From Ureibacillus sp. FSL W7-1570 (GTDB lineage Bacteria; Bacillota; Bacilli; Bacillales_A; Planococcaceae): 64,000 nt of DNA. Below are positions 27,317 through 35,068 of this stretch, piece by piece (position 1 is the first letter of the stretch; every line of letters begins with the position of its first letter). The notes beneath the pieces are model-generated. The model ran no database searches. It had not been told where the DNA came from and saw only the letters and a list, made by a program, of their open reading frames with translations. The position numbers and the translations under genes are program-made. The stretch lies in contig NZ_CP151979.1 of assembly GCF_038593265.1 (NCBI RefSeq), positions 2,983,001 to 3,047,000 of the forward strand, read 5' to 3'.

Positions 27317-27434
27317 CGCTTACATTTGAATCAGTTTAGTATGTTGGGTCCATAGAGACCGTGTATAAGAAAGTGGAATCGATAAGGCAATGTGAAGAAC
27401 TTCTATGTTTGGCTAAAAAGGAGAGGCAGAAAAT

Positions 27435-28378
27435 ATGAAACACGTAGTGGCATTTGATGTCAGTATGGGGAAAAGTACAATGGTCATTTACGACCGTTAT
27501 CGTCAATGCGAATATGAGGGTGAAATAACCCATAACCGTTACTCTTTCGAGAAATTAAACGAAACCCTTATAACTTTAACACAAAAAGATGGACAGGCCC
27601 CTGATATTGTCTTTGAAGCAACAGGCGTATATTCAAAACCACTAGAACGATTCTTAGGTGATCAAGGTTATATGTATTATCGAGTTAACCCACTCGAAGC
27701 GAATATTCAAATGGCTTCAATGAGGAGACAAAAAACAGATAAAAGCATCGTTTAAAAGCCAACACAAGAAAAAACTTATCATTGGCACGTGCTGAAGAAA
27801 AAGGGATCGCTTTAATCGAAGCAGCAAAAGAAGCGTATCCAGCAATTTCAAAAGATGATATTCGCTGTGAACAAGTGCGGGATTATGCCAAACGGATTGC
27901 AGACTTGAAGGAGAAAAGAGATCAACTTGTCCAAAAGATGGTTAAATTATCGAAAGATAAACAAGAGTATCAGATTTTAATTTCATTTCCAGGAATCGGA
28001 GAAACGACTGCAGTTCGTTTAATTGGAGAACTAGGAGATATTCGACGATTCAAAAACCATAAACAACTGAATGCTTACGTCGGTATTGATATCATGAGAT
28101 ATCAATCTGGGAATACCTTTTATAAAGACAAGATTAATAAAAGAGGAAATAACAAACTTAGAAAGATTCTATTTTACATGATCCAGACCATGATCCAACT
28201 ACGGAAAAATACACAAAATCATATTGTAGATTATTATGATAAATTAAAAACGCAACCCCAGAGGAAACCTCATAAAGTTGCGTCCATAGCATGCGTGAAT
28301 AAGTTCTTGAAATCGGCTTATCACCTTATCACACATAATCTGAAATACGATTACGAAAAGGCAACAATGCATCAGTAA
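27435..28378 (+). pseudogene. IS110-family transposase with an internal deletion
   Basis: The N-terminal part (ATG 27435, MKHVVAFDVSMGKSTMVIYD, with the DEDD-type RuvC start and FEATGVYSKPLERFL) runs to RRQKTDKS. It then jumps out of frame to RLKANTRKNLSLARAEEKGI and on to the serine-containing C-terminal Tnp20 domain (FPGIGETTAVRLIGELGDIR, LNAYVGIDIMRYQSGNTFYK, RGNNKLRKILFYMI). About 70 residues of the linker are missing, along with the frame. IS110 recombinases use a bridge RNA encoded in the element's non-coding end; any such RNA would lie in 27332-27434 or 28379-28450. Confidence 0.85.
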
Positions 28379-28556
28379 TCGTAAGTAAGATTATATCACA
28401 AAGACCTGGCGAAAAAAATGGAAATCGTGAGGTCTATTTGTCATGCGAAAATTTATTTTGGAAGGAAGGGGTACCCCTTCCTTCCAAAATAAAATCTATG
28501 TGAACCAAATTATTTAATAAAAAACACTTGACTAGAGGTAAGAAATGGGGCTGTCC
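28379..28556. other. Non-coding tail of IS110 and a long palindrome
   Basis: No gene. Contains the end of the IS110 remnant and a perfect 42-bp palindrome at 28452-28493. Confidence 0.5.
28452..28493. repeat. Perfect 42-bp palindrome
   Basis: Each half reads TTTATTTTGGAAGGAAGGGG.T with the centre at GGTACC and no unpaired loop. It would form a 20-bp hairpin in RNA with A/T flanks, so it may be a bidirectional terminator. Perfect symmetry of this length is unusual. Confidence 0.85.
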
Positions 28557-28678
28557 GAAAAGTAGTATTTAATCCCGAAATCTAAAAAAAGCAAACCCAA
28601 AGAATGCTGTAAAATCAACATTCTTTGGGTTTTAATTTTGGCGGATTTTCAACTAAAATGGACTTTTTAGACAGCCCC
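28557..28678. mobile_element. MITE-like element with IS1182-type ends
   Basis: The 122-bp unit begins GGGGCTGTCCGAAAAGT and ends in its near complement ACTTTTTAGACAGCCCC. Between them is a second hairpin (AAACCCAAAGAATG pairing with CATTCTTTGGGTTT). It contains no ORF. Ends of the GGGGCTGTC type are found on IS1182-like elements, so it could be mobilised in trans. It also lies just after the multicopper oxidase stop and may act as its terminator. Confidence 0.65.
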
Positions 28679-28688
28679 ATTTTCATCG

Positions 28689-30224
28689 TTATTCAGGTTT
28701 ATTTGTTGTGTCATTCGGATCTGGCTTATAGTCAGATTTGTAATCTTTATATGTTACTTCTGTGACCATTCCGGCTGAAGCATGGTGCAAGTCATGGCAA
28801 TGGAACATCCAATTTCCCGGATTATCCGCTTTAAATGCGACTACATATTCTTCACCCGGTTTTAAATTCAACGTATCCTTAATCAATGGAGAGCCTGTAA
28901 TTGGCTTACCATTTTTACTTAATACTTGGAAGAAGTGTCCGTGTAAATGCATAGGATGTAAATCTGTCGGTGAATGGTTCACCAATTTTACTTTTACTAA
29001 ATCTCCTGTCTTCACATTGACAGGTGCTGTTTCAGGATACGTTTTCCCATTAATCGTGAAGACCATGCCATCTTTGCCCATCGCGGTTCCTAAATCCATT
29101 GTATACTCTACATCATATTTTTGATCTAATGTAAATTCACCCAACTCTTGCTTTCCGTAGCTTGTCATATCAACTACAGGTAAATTTTCTGTTGCATTCG
29201 CTTTATCAGTGTTGCCTTTTTCGCCTTCGTATTGAATTTTCACTTTCATGTCACCGGTACCTTTCATATTACCATGGCATTCTAATAACCATTCTCCCGG
29301 ATTATTCGCTGTAAATTCAATATCGTAACGTTCACCCGGAGCAATATTTAATAATTCATCTTTGATTGGCTGCGGATCTTTTAACGGTTGCCCGTCTGTT
29401 GCGACAATTTTAAAATCATGACCGTGTAAATGGAGTTTGTGGGACATGTATCCTGCGTTTACAAGGCGAAGTCGTACTTTTTCTCCTTTCTTCACTTTTA
29501 AAGGTTTGATAGCGGAACCGCTTTTCCCGTTAATCGTAAAAATATCATACATACTCATATCGTGATTCATACTGTTCATCGAGCCATGTTCCATCTGACT
29601 ATGATCCATGCCGCTCATATCCATGTTGCTTTCATCAGGATTACTTATCCATTCATCGAATACAAGTGTATAATCCCGATCGGCTTTTTCTTCATTCCTC
29701 GGCTCTACGATGAATGTGCCATACAACCCTTTATCTACTTGTTTCGCGCTTTCTTGATGAGAATGATACCAATATGTTCCCGGTACGGTTGCAGTAAATT
29801 CATACGTAAAGGTTTCACCCGGTTGAATTGCGTTCATCGTGACGCCCGGAACTCCATCTTGACGATTTGGAACAGGGTAGCCATGCCAGTGAATCGTAAC
29901 CGGTTCTGGTAATTCATTTTTCAAATGGATTTTCACCGTATCTCCTTGTTTCACCCGGATTTGTGCTCCTGGAACCGATCCATTGTACGTGTAGACCGGA
30001 AGTTTTACTTTGTCATTTATTTGTAATAGCGCTTCCTTTGCGGTAAGGTGAATCTCTTTGCCCGTTAACACTTCCATATTTGTTGCTGAAGGCAGTTGTT
30101 TGCTGACTTCAGGCGTTTTATTTTTCATGTTTGCCATATCATGTCCTTGCATCGAATCGTTTGAGCATGCCGCACCAATAGCAACAACTCCCGCCAAAAC
30201 GGTTCCAAACAATAATTTCTTCAT
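28689..30224 (-). CDS. Multicopper oxidase (copper-resistance type) lipoprotein
   Basis: A 511-residue exported enzyme that oxidises substrates (probably Cu(I)) with O2 using four coppers. The N-terminus is a lipoprotein signal with lipobox AIGAAC (Cys 20). The copper-ligand motifs are all present: HWHG (112-115), WYHSH (152-156), HPMHLHGH (423-430) and HCHDLHHASAGM (475-486), the last holding the type 1 site. A Met/His-rich segment (201-225, MDMSGMDHSQ and so on) resembles the substrate-binding Met-rich region of CueO/CopA-type oxidases. It faces the csoR operon but is now separated from it by IS66 and IS110. Start ATG 30224, GGAGGGAGC upstream. Confidence 0.93.
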   Translation of the reverse strand: MKKLLFGTVLAGVVAIGAACSNDSMQGHDMANMKNKTPEVSKQLPSATNMEVLTGKEIHLTAKEALLQINDKVKLPVYTYNGSVPGAQIRVKQGDTVKIHLKNELPEPVTIHWHGYPVPNRQDGVPGVTMNAIQPGETFTYEFTATVPGTYWYHSHQESAKQVDKGLYGTFIVEPRNEEKADRDYTLVFDEWISNPDESNMDMSGMDHSQMEHGSMNSMNHDMSMYDIFTINGKSGSAIKPLKVKKGEKVRLRLVNAGYMSHKLHLHGHDFKIVATDGQPLKDPQPIKDELLNIAPGERYDIEFTANNPGEWLLECHGNMKGTGDMKVKIQYEGEKGNTDKANATENLPVVDMTSYGKQELGEFTLDQKYDVEYTMDLGTAMGKDGMVFTINGKTYPETAPVNVKTGDLVKVKLVNHSPTDLHPMHLHGHFFQVLSKNGKPITGSPLIKDTLNLKPGEEYVVAFKADNPGNWMFHCHDLHHASAGMVTEVTYKDYKSDYKPDPNDTTNKPE

Positions 30225-30740
30225 TCTAGCTCCCTCCGTAAATATGTCATTTGAATGATTGCTAATATCATCATAAAAAATAAATTTGCAAAATTTATGG
30301 AGAAAAGAGCTATATAAGTAATTTTGGGAAATTATTCGATGTTAATGAGAGGGATGAAATAAAAAACAAGTCACTCTCTATAATCGGTTACTTGCGGTTA
30401 TAGGTAATAGCTTGTTTGCCTATTTTTGAATTAATCCGTCTAATAGGAAATGTAGGAGTCTGTCAAGAGGATAAAGATTAAGTGTTTATAAAAGATTTAA
30501 TTCATATAGAATAGATGGAATTTAGGTAATTTTCCCTAATTTTTTAACGTTTTTTATGTTAATCTGTTTCTATTATGAGAATATCGCAACAGATTTCAGA
30601 AGAAATCATTGTTTAAAGTTCATTACAGGAACTCTATAGAAAATAGAGCTTGTTAAATTTATGTTTTTCAAAAAATATACTATTCTGACAGCAACATTGT
30701 GAATCTATAAATTCACTTGATAAAGTGAGGGAACAATATC
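30225..30740. other. Intergenic region between the oxidase and asnB fragment
   Basis: AT-rich divergent promoter region: the oxidase reads leftwards and asnB rightwards. A partial inverted repeat (AATCGGTTACTTGCGGTTATAGG, 30381-30403) is present. No gene is seen. Confidence 0.4.
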
Positions 30741-31066
30741 ATGTGCGGTTTTATTGGGTGCATTCATGATCATCCGAGAACCATTGATGGAAAATGGAAA
30801 GAAACGTTTCAAGAAATGAATGATATCATTATTCATCGGGGTCCTGACGATGATGGTTATTTTTTTGATGAATATGTAAACTTTGGATTTCGACGGCTGA
30901 GCATTATTGACCTTGAGGCAGGGCATCAGCCATTGTCTTATGAAAATGAGCGATATTGGATTATATTTAATGGCGAAATCTATAACTATGTGGAATTGAG
31001 GGAGGAATCGCTTGCAAAGGGATATCCATTTGAGACTCAATCCGATACCGAGGTAATCATTGCGCT
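30741..31066 (+). pseudogene. asnB: Asparagine synthase, N-terminal glutaminase fragment
   Basis: About 108 residues of the class II glutamine amidotransferase domain: the catalytic Cys directly follows Met (MCGFIGCIHD), then IIIHRGPDDDGYF, FRRLSIIDLEAGHQPLS, WIIFNGEIYNYVELRE and SDTEVIIAL. After that the reading frame enters unrelated sequence with a palindrome (CCCCACA...TGTGGGG, 31073-31111) and the whole synthetase domain is absent. The truncation abuts an IS256 element. In EPS-type loci such amidotransferase genes often amidate a sugar or peptide, so it may be a leftover of the downstream glycan locus. Confidence 0.85.
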
Positions 31067-31148
31067 TTCCTCCCCACAAGAGACTGAATATTCAGTTTCC
31101 TGTGGGGGAAGGGAGAATCCCCCTATTTTGTTTATTTACAGTATTTGG

Positions 31149-32422
31149 TTAATGATAACGTTCTTCAAACATTCACTCGAGGGCTTCCTGCGCTTCGGCA
31201 AATCTTCTTAACTTTCGCCCTGCCCATTTCTCATTAAAATCTTGAATGGTCAAATACACGATTTTTTCAGCGGCTTCTAAACTATTCAAACTGTTCATCG
31301 GTTTTAGGCGTTTCCGAATCTCCTTGATCGTTCGTTCGATGGCATTGGTCGTGTAAATCACACTTCGAATACTGCTTGGATCATCCATAAATGTAAGGAG
31401 GACATCCAACTCATTGGCCCAAGATTGAACTTCTCTCGGATACTTGCTGGACCATTTCGACTCAAACTGTTGAAACATTTGTAACGCCATCTCCTTATTC
31501 GGCGCGCGATAAATCAGCTTGAGGTCCTCTGCCACTTCGAATTGGTCTTTTTTCCGAACACGGCTGAGGGTGTTGCGGACTTTGTGCACGACACAGCGCT
31601 GCACATCGGCTTTCGGATACACCGCCTTAAAGGCTTCCTCCAGCCCCGGAAGGCCATCGAATACGCCCAGAAGCACTTCCTTGACGCCTCTTTTGTAGAG
31701 CTGTTGGAGAATCTCCCGCCATCCATAGGCGCTTTCTTGTCCTCCCACGAAGAAATCCAGAATTTCGCGATATCCTTCTTCATTCACTCCTAACACCACA
31801 TAAATAACTTCTTTCTCTACCGTATCCCGGCGAAGTTTCACGTACAAGCCGTCCAAATATAAGACAGAATAACGTTTGGATAGTGGACGATGGTGCCATT
31901 TCTCGATGTCTTCCTTCACTACATCGGTAATACGGCTGATCGTCGCTGGAGAATAAGCATTTCCTAGAATTCGTTCGATAAACTTGCCAATTTCACGCGT
32001 ACTCATACCACTTTGATACATCCTGATGATGGCTTCCTCCAGCCAGCCGATGTGCCGTTGATAAGGGGCAAACAATTGGGTTTGAAATTCCCCGTTTCGT
32101 TCTCTTGGCACCAAAAGCCCCTCAATCCGGCCATATTGCGTATCTCGATTTCGTTGATCGTAGCCGTTTCTCATATTGGATGTGTCCGCTGGTTCGATTT
32201 CGAGGAAATGTTTGATTTCTTTCCGCATGATCAGTTCGAATTTTTCTTTCACAAAGTGACGAATGGCATTTTCCAGTTGATTTGCCCAGTCGACATTCGG
32301 TATCCTTTTAGTCATAGGTAGGGTACTCCTTTCTCTAAGATTTTTGGTCCAATCAGAAAATCCCCTACCTTTTTTCTTTTGGTCTAGCAAAAAGCTTTAC
32401 ACAAAATTTTATACATCATCTC
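31149..32422. mobile_element. IS256-family element
   Basis: One transposase frame plus about 105 bp of leader on its 5' side ending at TTTACACAAAATTTTATAC...CATCATCT (about 32397-32422). The same end sequence occurs on the deleted copy at 13549-13882. The matching inverted repeat on the left side was not recognised, so the left boundary is approximate. Confidence 0.7.
31173..32315 (-). CDS. IS256-family transposase
   Basis: A 380-residue mutator-type DDE transposase. SVLYLDGLYVKLRRDTVEK carries the first Asp, VLLGVFDGLPGLEEAF the second, and IYTTNAIERTIKEIRKRLKP the Glu region; DVQRCVVHKVRNTLSRV is the family's C-x-x-H signature. I start at MTKRIPNVDW (ATG 32315), where the family begins; 25 further codons are open upstream. 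The stop at 31173 is premature: the next codons would read MFEERYH and a TAA at 31149, so a CGA seems to have become TGA. The enzyme therefore lacks its last eight residues. Confidence 0.88.
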   Translation of the reverse strand: MTKRIPNVDWANQLENAIRHFVKEKFELIMRKEIKHFLEIEPADTSNMRNGYDQRNRDTQYGRIEGLLVPRERNGEFQTQLFAPYQRHIGWLEEAIIRMYQSGMSTREIGKFIERILGNAYSPATISRITDVVKEDIEKWHHRPLSKRYSVLYLDGLYVKLRRDTVEKEVIYVVLGVNEEGYREILDFFVGGQESAYGWREILQQLYKRGVKEVLLGVFDGLPGLEEAFKAVYPKADVQRCVVHKVRNTLSRVRKKDQFEVAEDLKLIYRAPNKEMALQMFQQFESKWSSKYPREVQSWANELDVLLTFMDDPSSIRSVIYTTNAIERTIKEIRKRLKPMNSLNSLEAAEKIVYLTIQDFNEKWAGRKLRRFAEAQEALE

Positions 32423-32572
32423 GAAAGGGGCTTCTATTTATAATAAAAATAAAACGTTTGTTTTTTGTTGAAAACAATTTCTAAATTGTGTTTGCCTAAA
32501 GTGAGCTTCAAACTGTCGAACTCGGGGTAGAAGTTCTGTGTCCTTTTTGGGAAGAGGCTATACGATACGAAT

Positions 32573-32610
32573 TGAAAAATGCCCCAAGTGTTTTTCATCA
32601 CTTGGGGCAT
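32573..32610 (-). terminator. Leftward terminator of the 91-residue gene
   Basis: ATGCCCCAAGTG and CACTTGGGGCAT (32579-32610) form a 12-bp stem. On the minus strand it is followed by TTTTT, and it lies 45 bp past the end of the leftward gene at 32655-32930. Confidence 0.7.
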
Positions 32611-32654
32611 GGATTGAAGTTGCGTTAGCAAATTCGTTCCTTATTTCTTATATT

Positions 32655-32930
32655 TTATAATATTATATTATTTGCTTTTAACCATTCTTCAAATAGCTTA
32701 CTTCCGACTTCATAAGATAAATCATCTGCATCAACAGTAAAAATCTTGTAACCATATTTTTCATGGAAATCATACTTATCTAATATTTTTTTAACTAATG
32801 TAGTATCTTGTTCATTATCTAAAAAAACTACCCATTTATTTTCATTCTGAATTTTATATGCGACTGCTTCTAAATCAACATTGTTCTCATAATATCCTAA
32901 ATGAAGATGCTGATTTGGATCAAATTTCAC
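32655..32930 (-). CDS. Small protein of unknown function
   Basis: A 91-residue soluble, acidic protein (MKFDPNQHLHLGYYENNVDL...EEWLKANNIIL). It starts at GTG 32930 with AGGGAGTG about ten bases upstream and has its own terminator, so it is probably a real gene. Predicted alternating helix and strand (VVFLDNEQDTTLVKKILDKY, YKIFTVDADDLSYEVGSKLF), no membrane segment. I recognise no family. It stands alone between the IS256 element and the S-layer fragment. Confidence 0.6.
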   Translation of the reverse strand: MKFDPNQHLHLGYYENNVDLEAVAYKIQNENKWVVFLDNEQDTTLVKKILDKYDFHEKYGYKIFTVDADDLSYEVGSKLFEEWLKANNIIL

Positions 32931-33074
32931 GTTTATTCACTCCCTATAATTGATTACCATATAAAAATTCCCAACTAATTATTTTCTTAAAACCCCCATT
33001 TCTATTTTCGGGAGGTTGCTTTTTAATTTGCTTGCTTAGTTCTTTCTTTCTATTCCAAAAAATTATGGGAATAG

Positions 33075-33977
33075 CAAATCACACTTAATGCCACTGAATA
33101 CATGAACGGTGAGTATGTATTATCTATTGCTAAAGATAAAGTATTAGCAGCTGATAATACAAAAAATGAAAATCTACCTGCATATAACTCTGGTGTAATC
33201 AAAGTAGACGATCAAGATAGACCAACTATTGCTAGTGTGCAAAAAGTTCATGCTTCACAATACAAAGTAAAATTCTCTGAACCTGTTAAAAGCCTTACTG
33301 GTGCTAACTTCAGTGCTAAATATGTTGCAGATGGAACAACTTTAAGTGTAGGTACTACAGGTACAGAAGATATTGTTCTTGATACAACTGATTTACAACT
33401 TAAAGGTGAACTATTGGTTAACCTAAATACAGCAGTTAAGTCTAATAAAGAAATCGAATTAAAATTAGTAGGAGCTGTAGACTGGAATAACAATCTTTTA
33501 TCACCAAACCCAGCATCTATTTCACTTACTAAAGGTGAAAGTGATGGCAAAGCTTCAGAAGTAACTGATATTACAGTAATTAACCCACAAAAATTAGAAA
33601 TCAAATTTAGTGAAGAAGTTGTAAAATTCGGCACTGCTGCAGTTGATGTTTCTGGAAATACGGTTACTAAAGTGGAACAAGATAAAAATGATAAAACTAA
33701 GTTTATCATTGAGCTTATTTCACCATTATCAGTTGGTTATGGAAATGTATCAATTGATGCAGACGCAATTATTGACCTTTCTGGTGAAGGCATTAAAGCA
33801 TTTAGTAAAGCAATTCAAGTAAAAGAAGATACTGAAGCTCCAGAATTAACATCTGCAGTAATTCAAAAAGATGGTAGAGATGGTTACGGATATTTAGTAG
33901 TTAAGTTTAACAAAGATGTATACAAAAATAGTAATTTTTCATCTGGACGTATTTATCAAAATAGTAATAATCAGTAA
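33075..33977 (+). pseudogene. S-layer protein fragment
   Basis: The frame is open from 33075 without a start codon (QITLNATEYMNGEYVLSIAK) and ends at 33977. It contains two or three Ig-like repeats of S-layer type: TIASVQKVHASQYKVKFSEP, VTDITVINPQKLEIKFSEEV and LTSAVIQKDGRDGYGYLVVK, each beginning a beta-sandwich domain. Signal peptide, SLH anchoring domains and the C-terminal part are missing. It is a fragment of a much larger surface-array gene, probably broken by the rearrangements around IS256. Confidence 0.7.
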
Positions 33978-34372
33978 TTTTTATAAGCCTATTTACTCCT
34001 ATACATTAGGAAAAACGTTGGTGGTTCATTAAAATTATTTTTGAATTTCCACCCGGAAATGCCCCTGAATCATAGTATTTTATGAAAATATTGGTAGATT
34101 TCTGACAGAACGTATTGTATAATGTCAAATAAAGAGAAACATTGGTTGTGAATAATTGATTCACAAATGGAAATGGTTCTCTTTTTTTGTTGAATCTTGA
34201 ATGATTAGTGCGAAATTCCTGGACTTTCTTACTGAAAATAACTAAGAAAATGGTGCGATTGATACAAAAGAAATATATAATATAATAAGGAATAGAAAGT
34301 ATCGTTTTGACCGATATGGAAATTTTAATCAAAACTCATAAATTGTTCCAATATTTCGAGTAGACAGAAAAT
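33978..34372. other. Intergenic region with a large hairpin
   Basis: No convincing gene. A two-tier hairpin lies at 34132-34186: AGAGAAACAT pairs with ATGGTTCTCT and, inside, TTGTGAAT pairs with ATTCACAA, followed by a T-run. It looks like a terminator. Confidence 0.45.
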
Positions 34373-34374
34373 TC

Positions 34375-34575
34375 TTCATTTCACATTTCCATTGTTCTTA
34401 CGGTAGTAATATTCGCAGCTCCGCGGATTGTTATATAGAGGCTCGTTATGTGATGGGATTTGTCGAAACGGATGGGTTTTGACCAATCCGTAAGCATCCT
34501 TGGTTTAGTGGACAGGCCTTATTTAAGATCACTACCGCCGCTGTGGGTTCAGCCACCGATTTTATAGAAAACTAA
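34375..34575 (+). pseudogene. Coding trace of unknown origin
   Basis: One frame reads FFISHFHCSYGSNIRSSADC, YIEARYVMGFVETDGF, an in-frame TGA, PIRKHPWFSGQALFKITTAA and VGSATDFIEN to a TAA. The residue usage is that of a real protein, but it has no start and one internal stop. I do not recognise a family. Confidence 0.3.
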
Positions 34576-35068
34576 AAAGGTTTGCCTTTGCTCAATAAAA
34601 ACACTCGAAACCCGCTTAACATAAATAACGAAAAAGAAGTTTCAAAGGTTTCAAAATGGTCAATAAAAATACAAAACGCTGCTCATCATTGTGGATCAAC
34701 ATGATGAGCATTGATTTCATATAAACAAAGCCGGGATCAGAAGTCCGTTCGATGGATGACACCAGCTTTTCGACATAACACCAATCCGCAACCTGAACAT
34801 CCACCATCATCAAATACGAATAACGGTTACACAAAGCAATAAATGAAATAATTAACAAGGGAAACCGGTTGAATTAAATGATAGAATGAATTAATCAATT
34901 GGATTCACATTCTATGAACGAACATCGGGTGCATGTTCAAGCGGTTTACTAGTAGCATAAGATATCCTATTAAAACACTTGAAATGCTCGGTTATACATA
35001 TCAAAGACCTCTAAGAATTTCTCGCAATCGACACTTTTGAAATTTAGTAGAAAGAAGGTTGACTTTTT
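34576..35068. other. Region upstream of the glycan locus
   Basis: About 490 bp with no supported gene. GCTCATCA...TGATGAGC (34680-34708) forms a small hairpin. The last 200 bp, AT-rich, probably include the promoter of the exopolysaccharide operon. Confidence 0.4.

Larger units (their letters stand above)
24866..27323. mobile_element. IS66-family element (complete)
   Basis: The ends are inverted GTAAGCG...CGCTTAC, and the 8 bp ATTTGAAT flanks both sides (24858-24865 and 27324-27331), exactly the duplication length of IS66. It contains the three usual genes tnpA, tnpB and tnpC, all intact, so it may be active. It separates the copper operon from the IS110 remnant and the multicopper oxidase. 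Confidence 0.95.

Noticed and set aside
34006-34332. Leftward 108-residue frame
   Set aside because: No ribosome-binding site, low-complexity hydrophobic sequence, and it overlaps a terminator-like hairpin.
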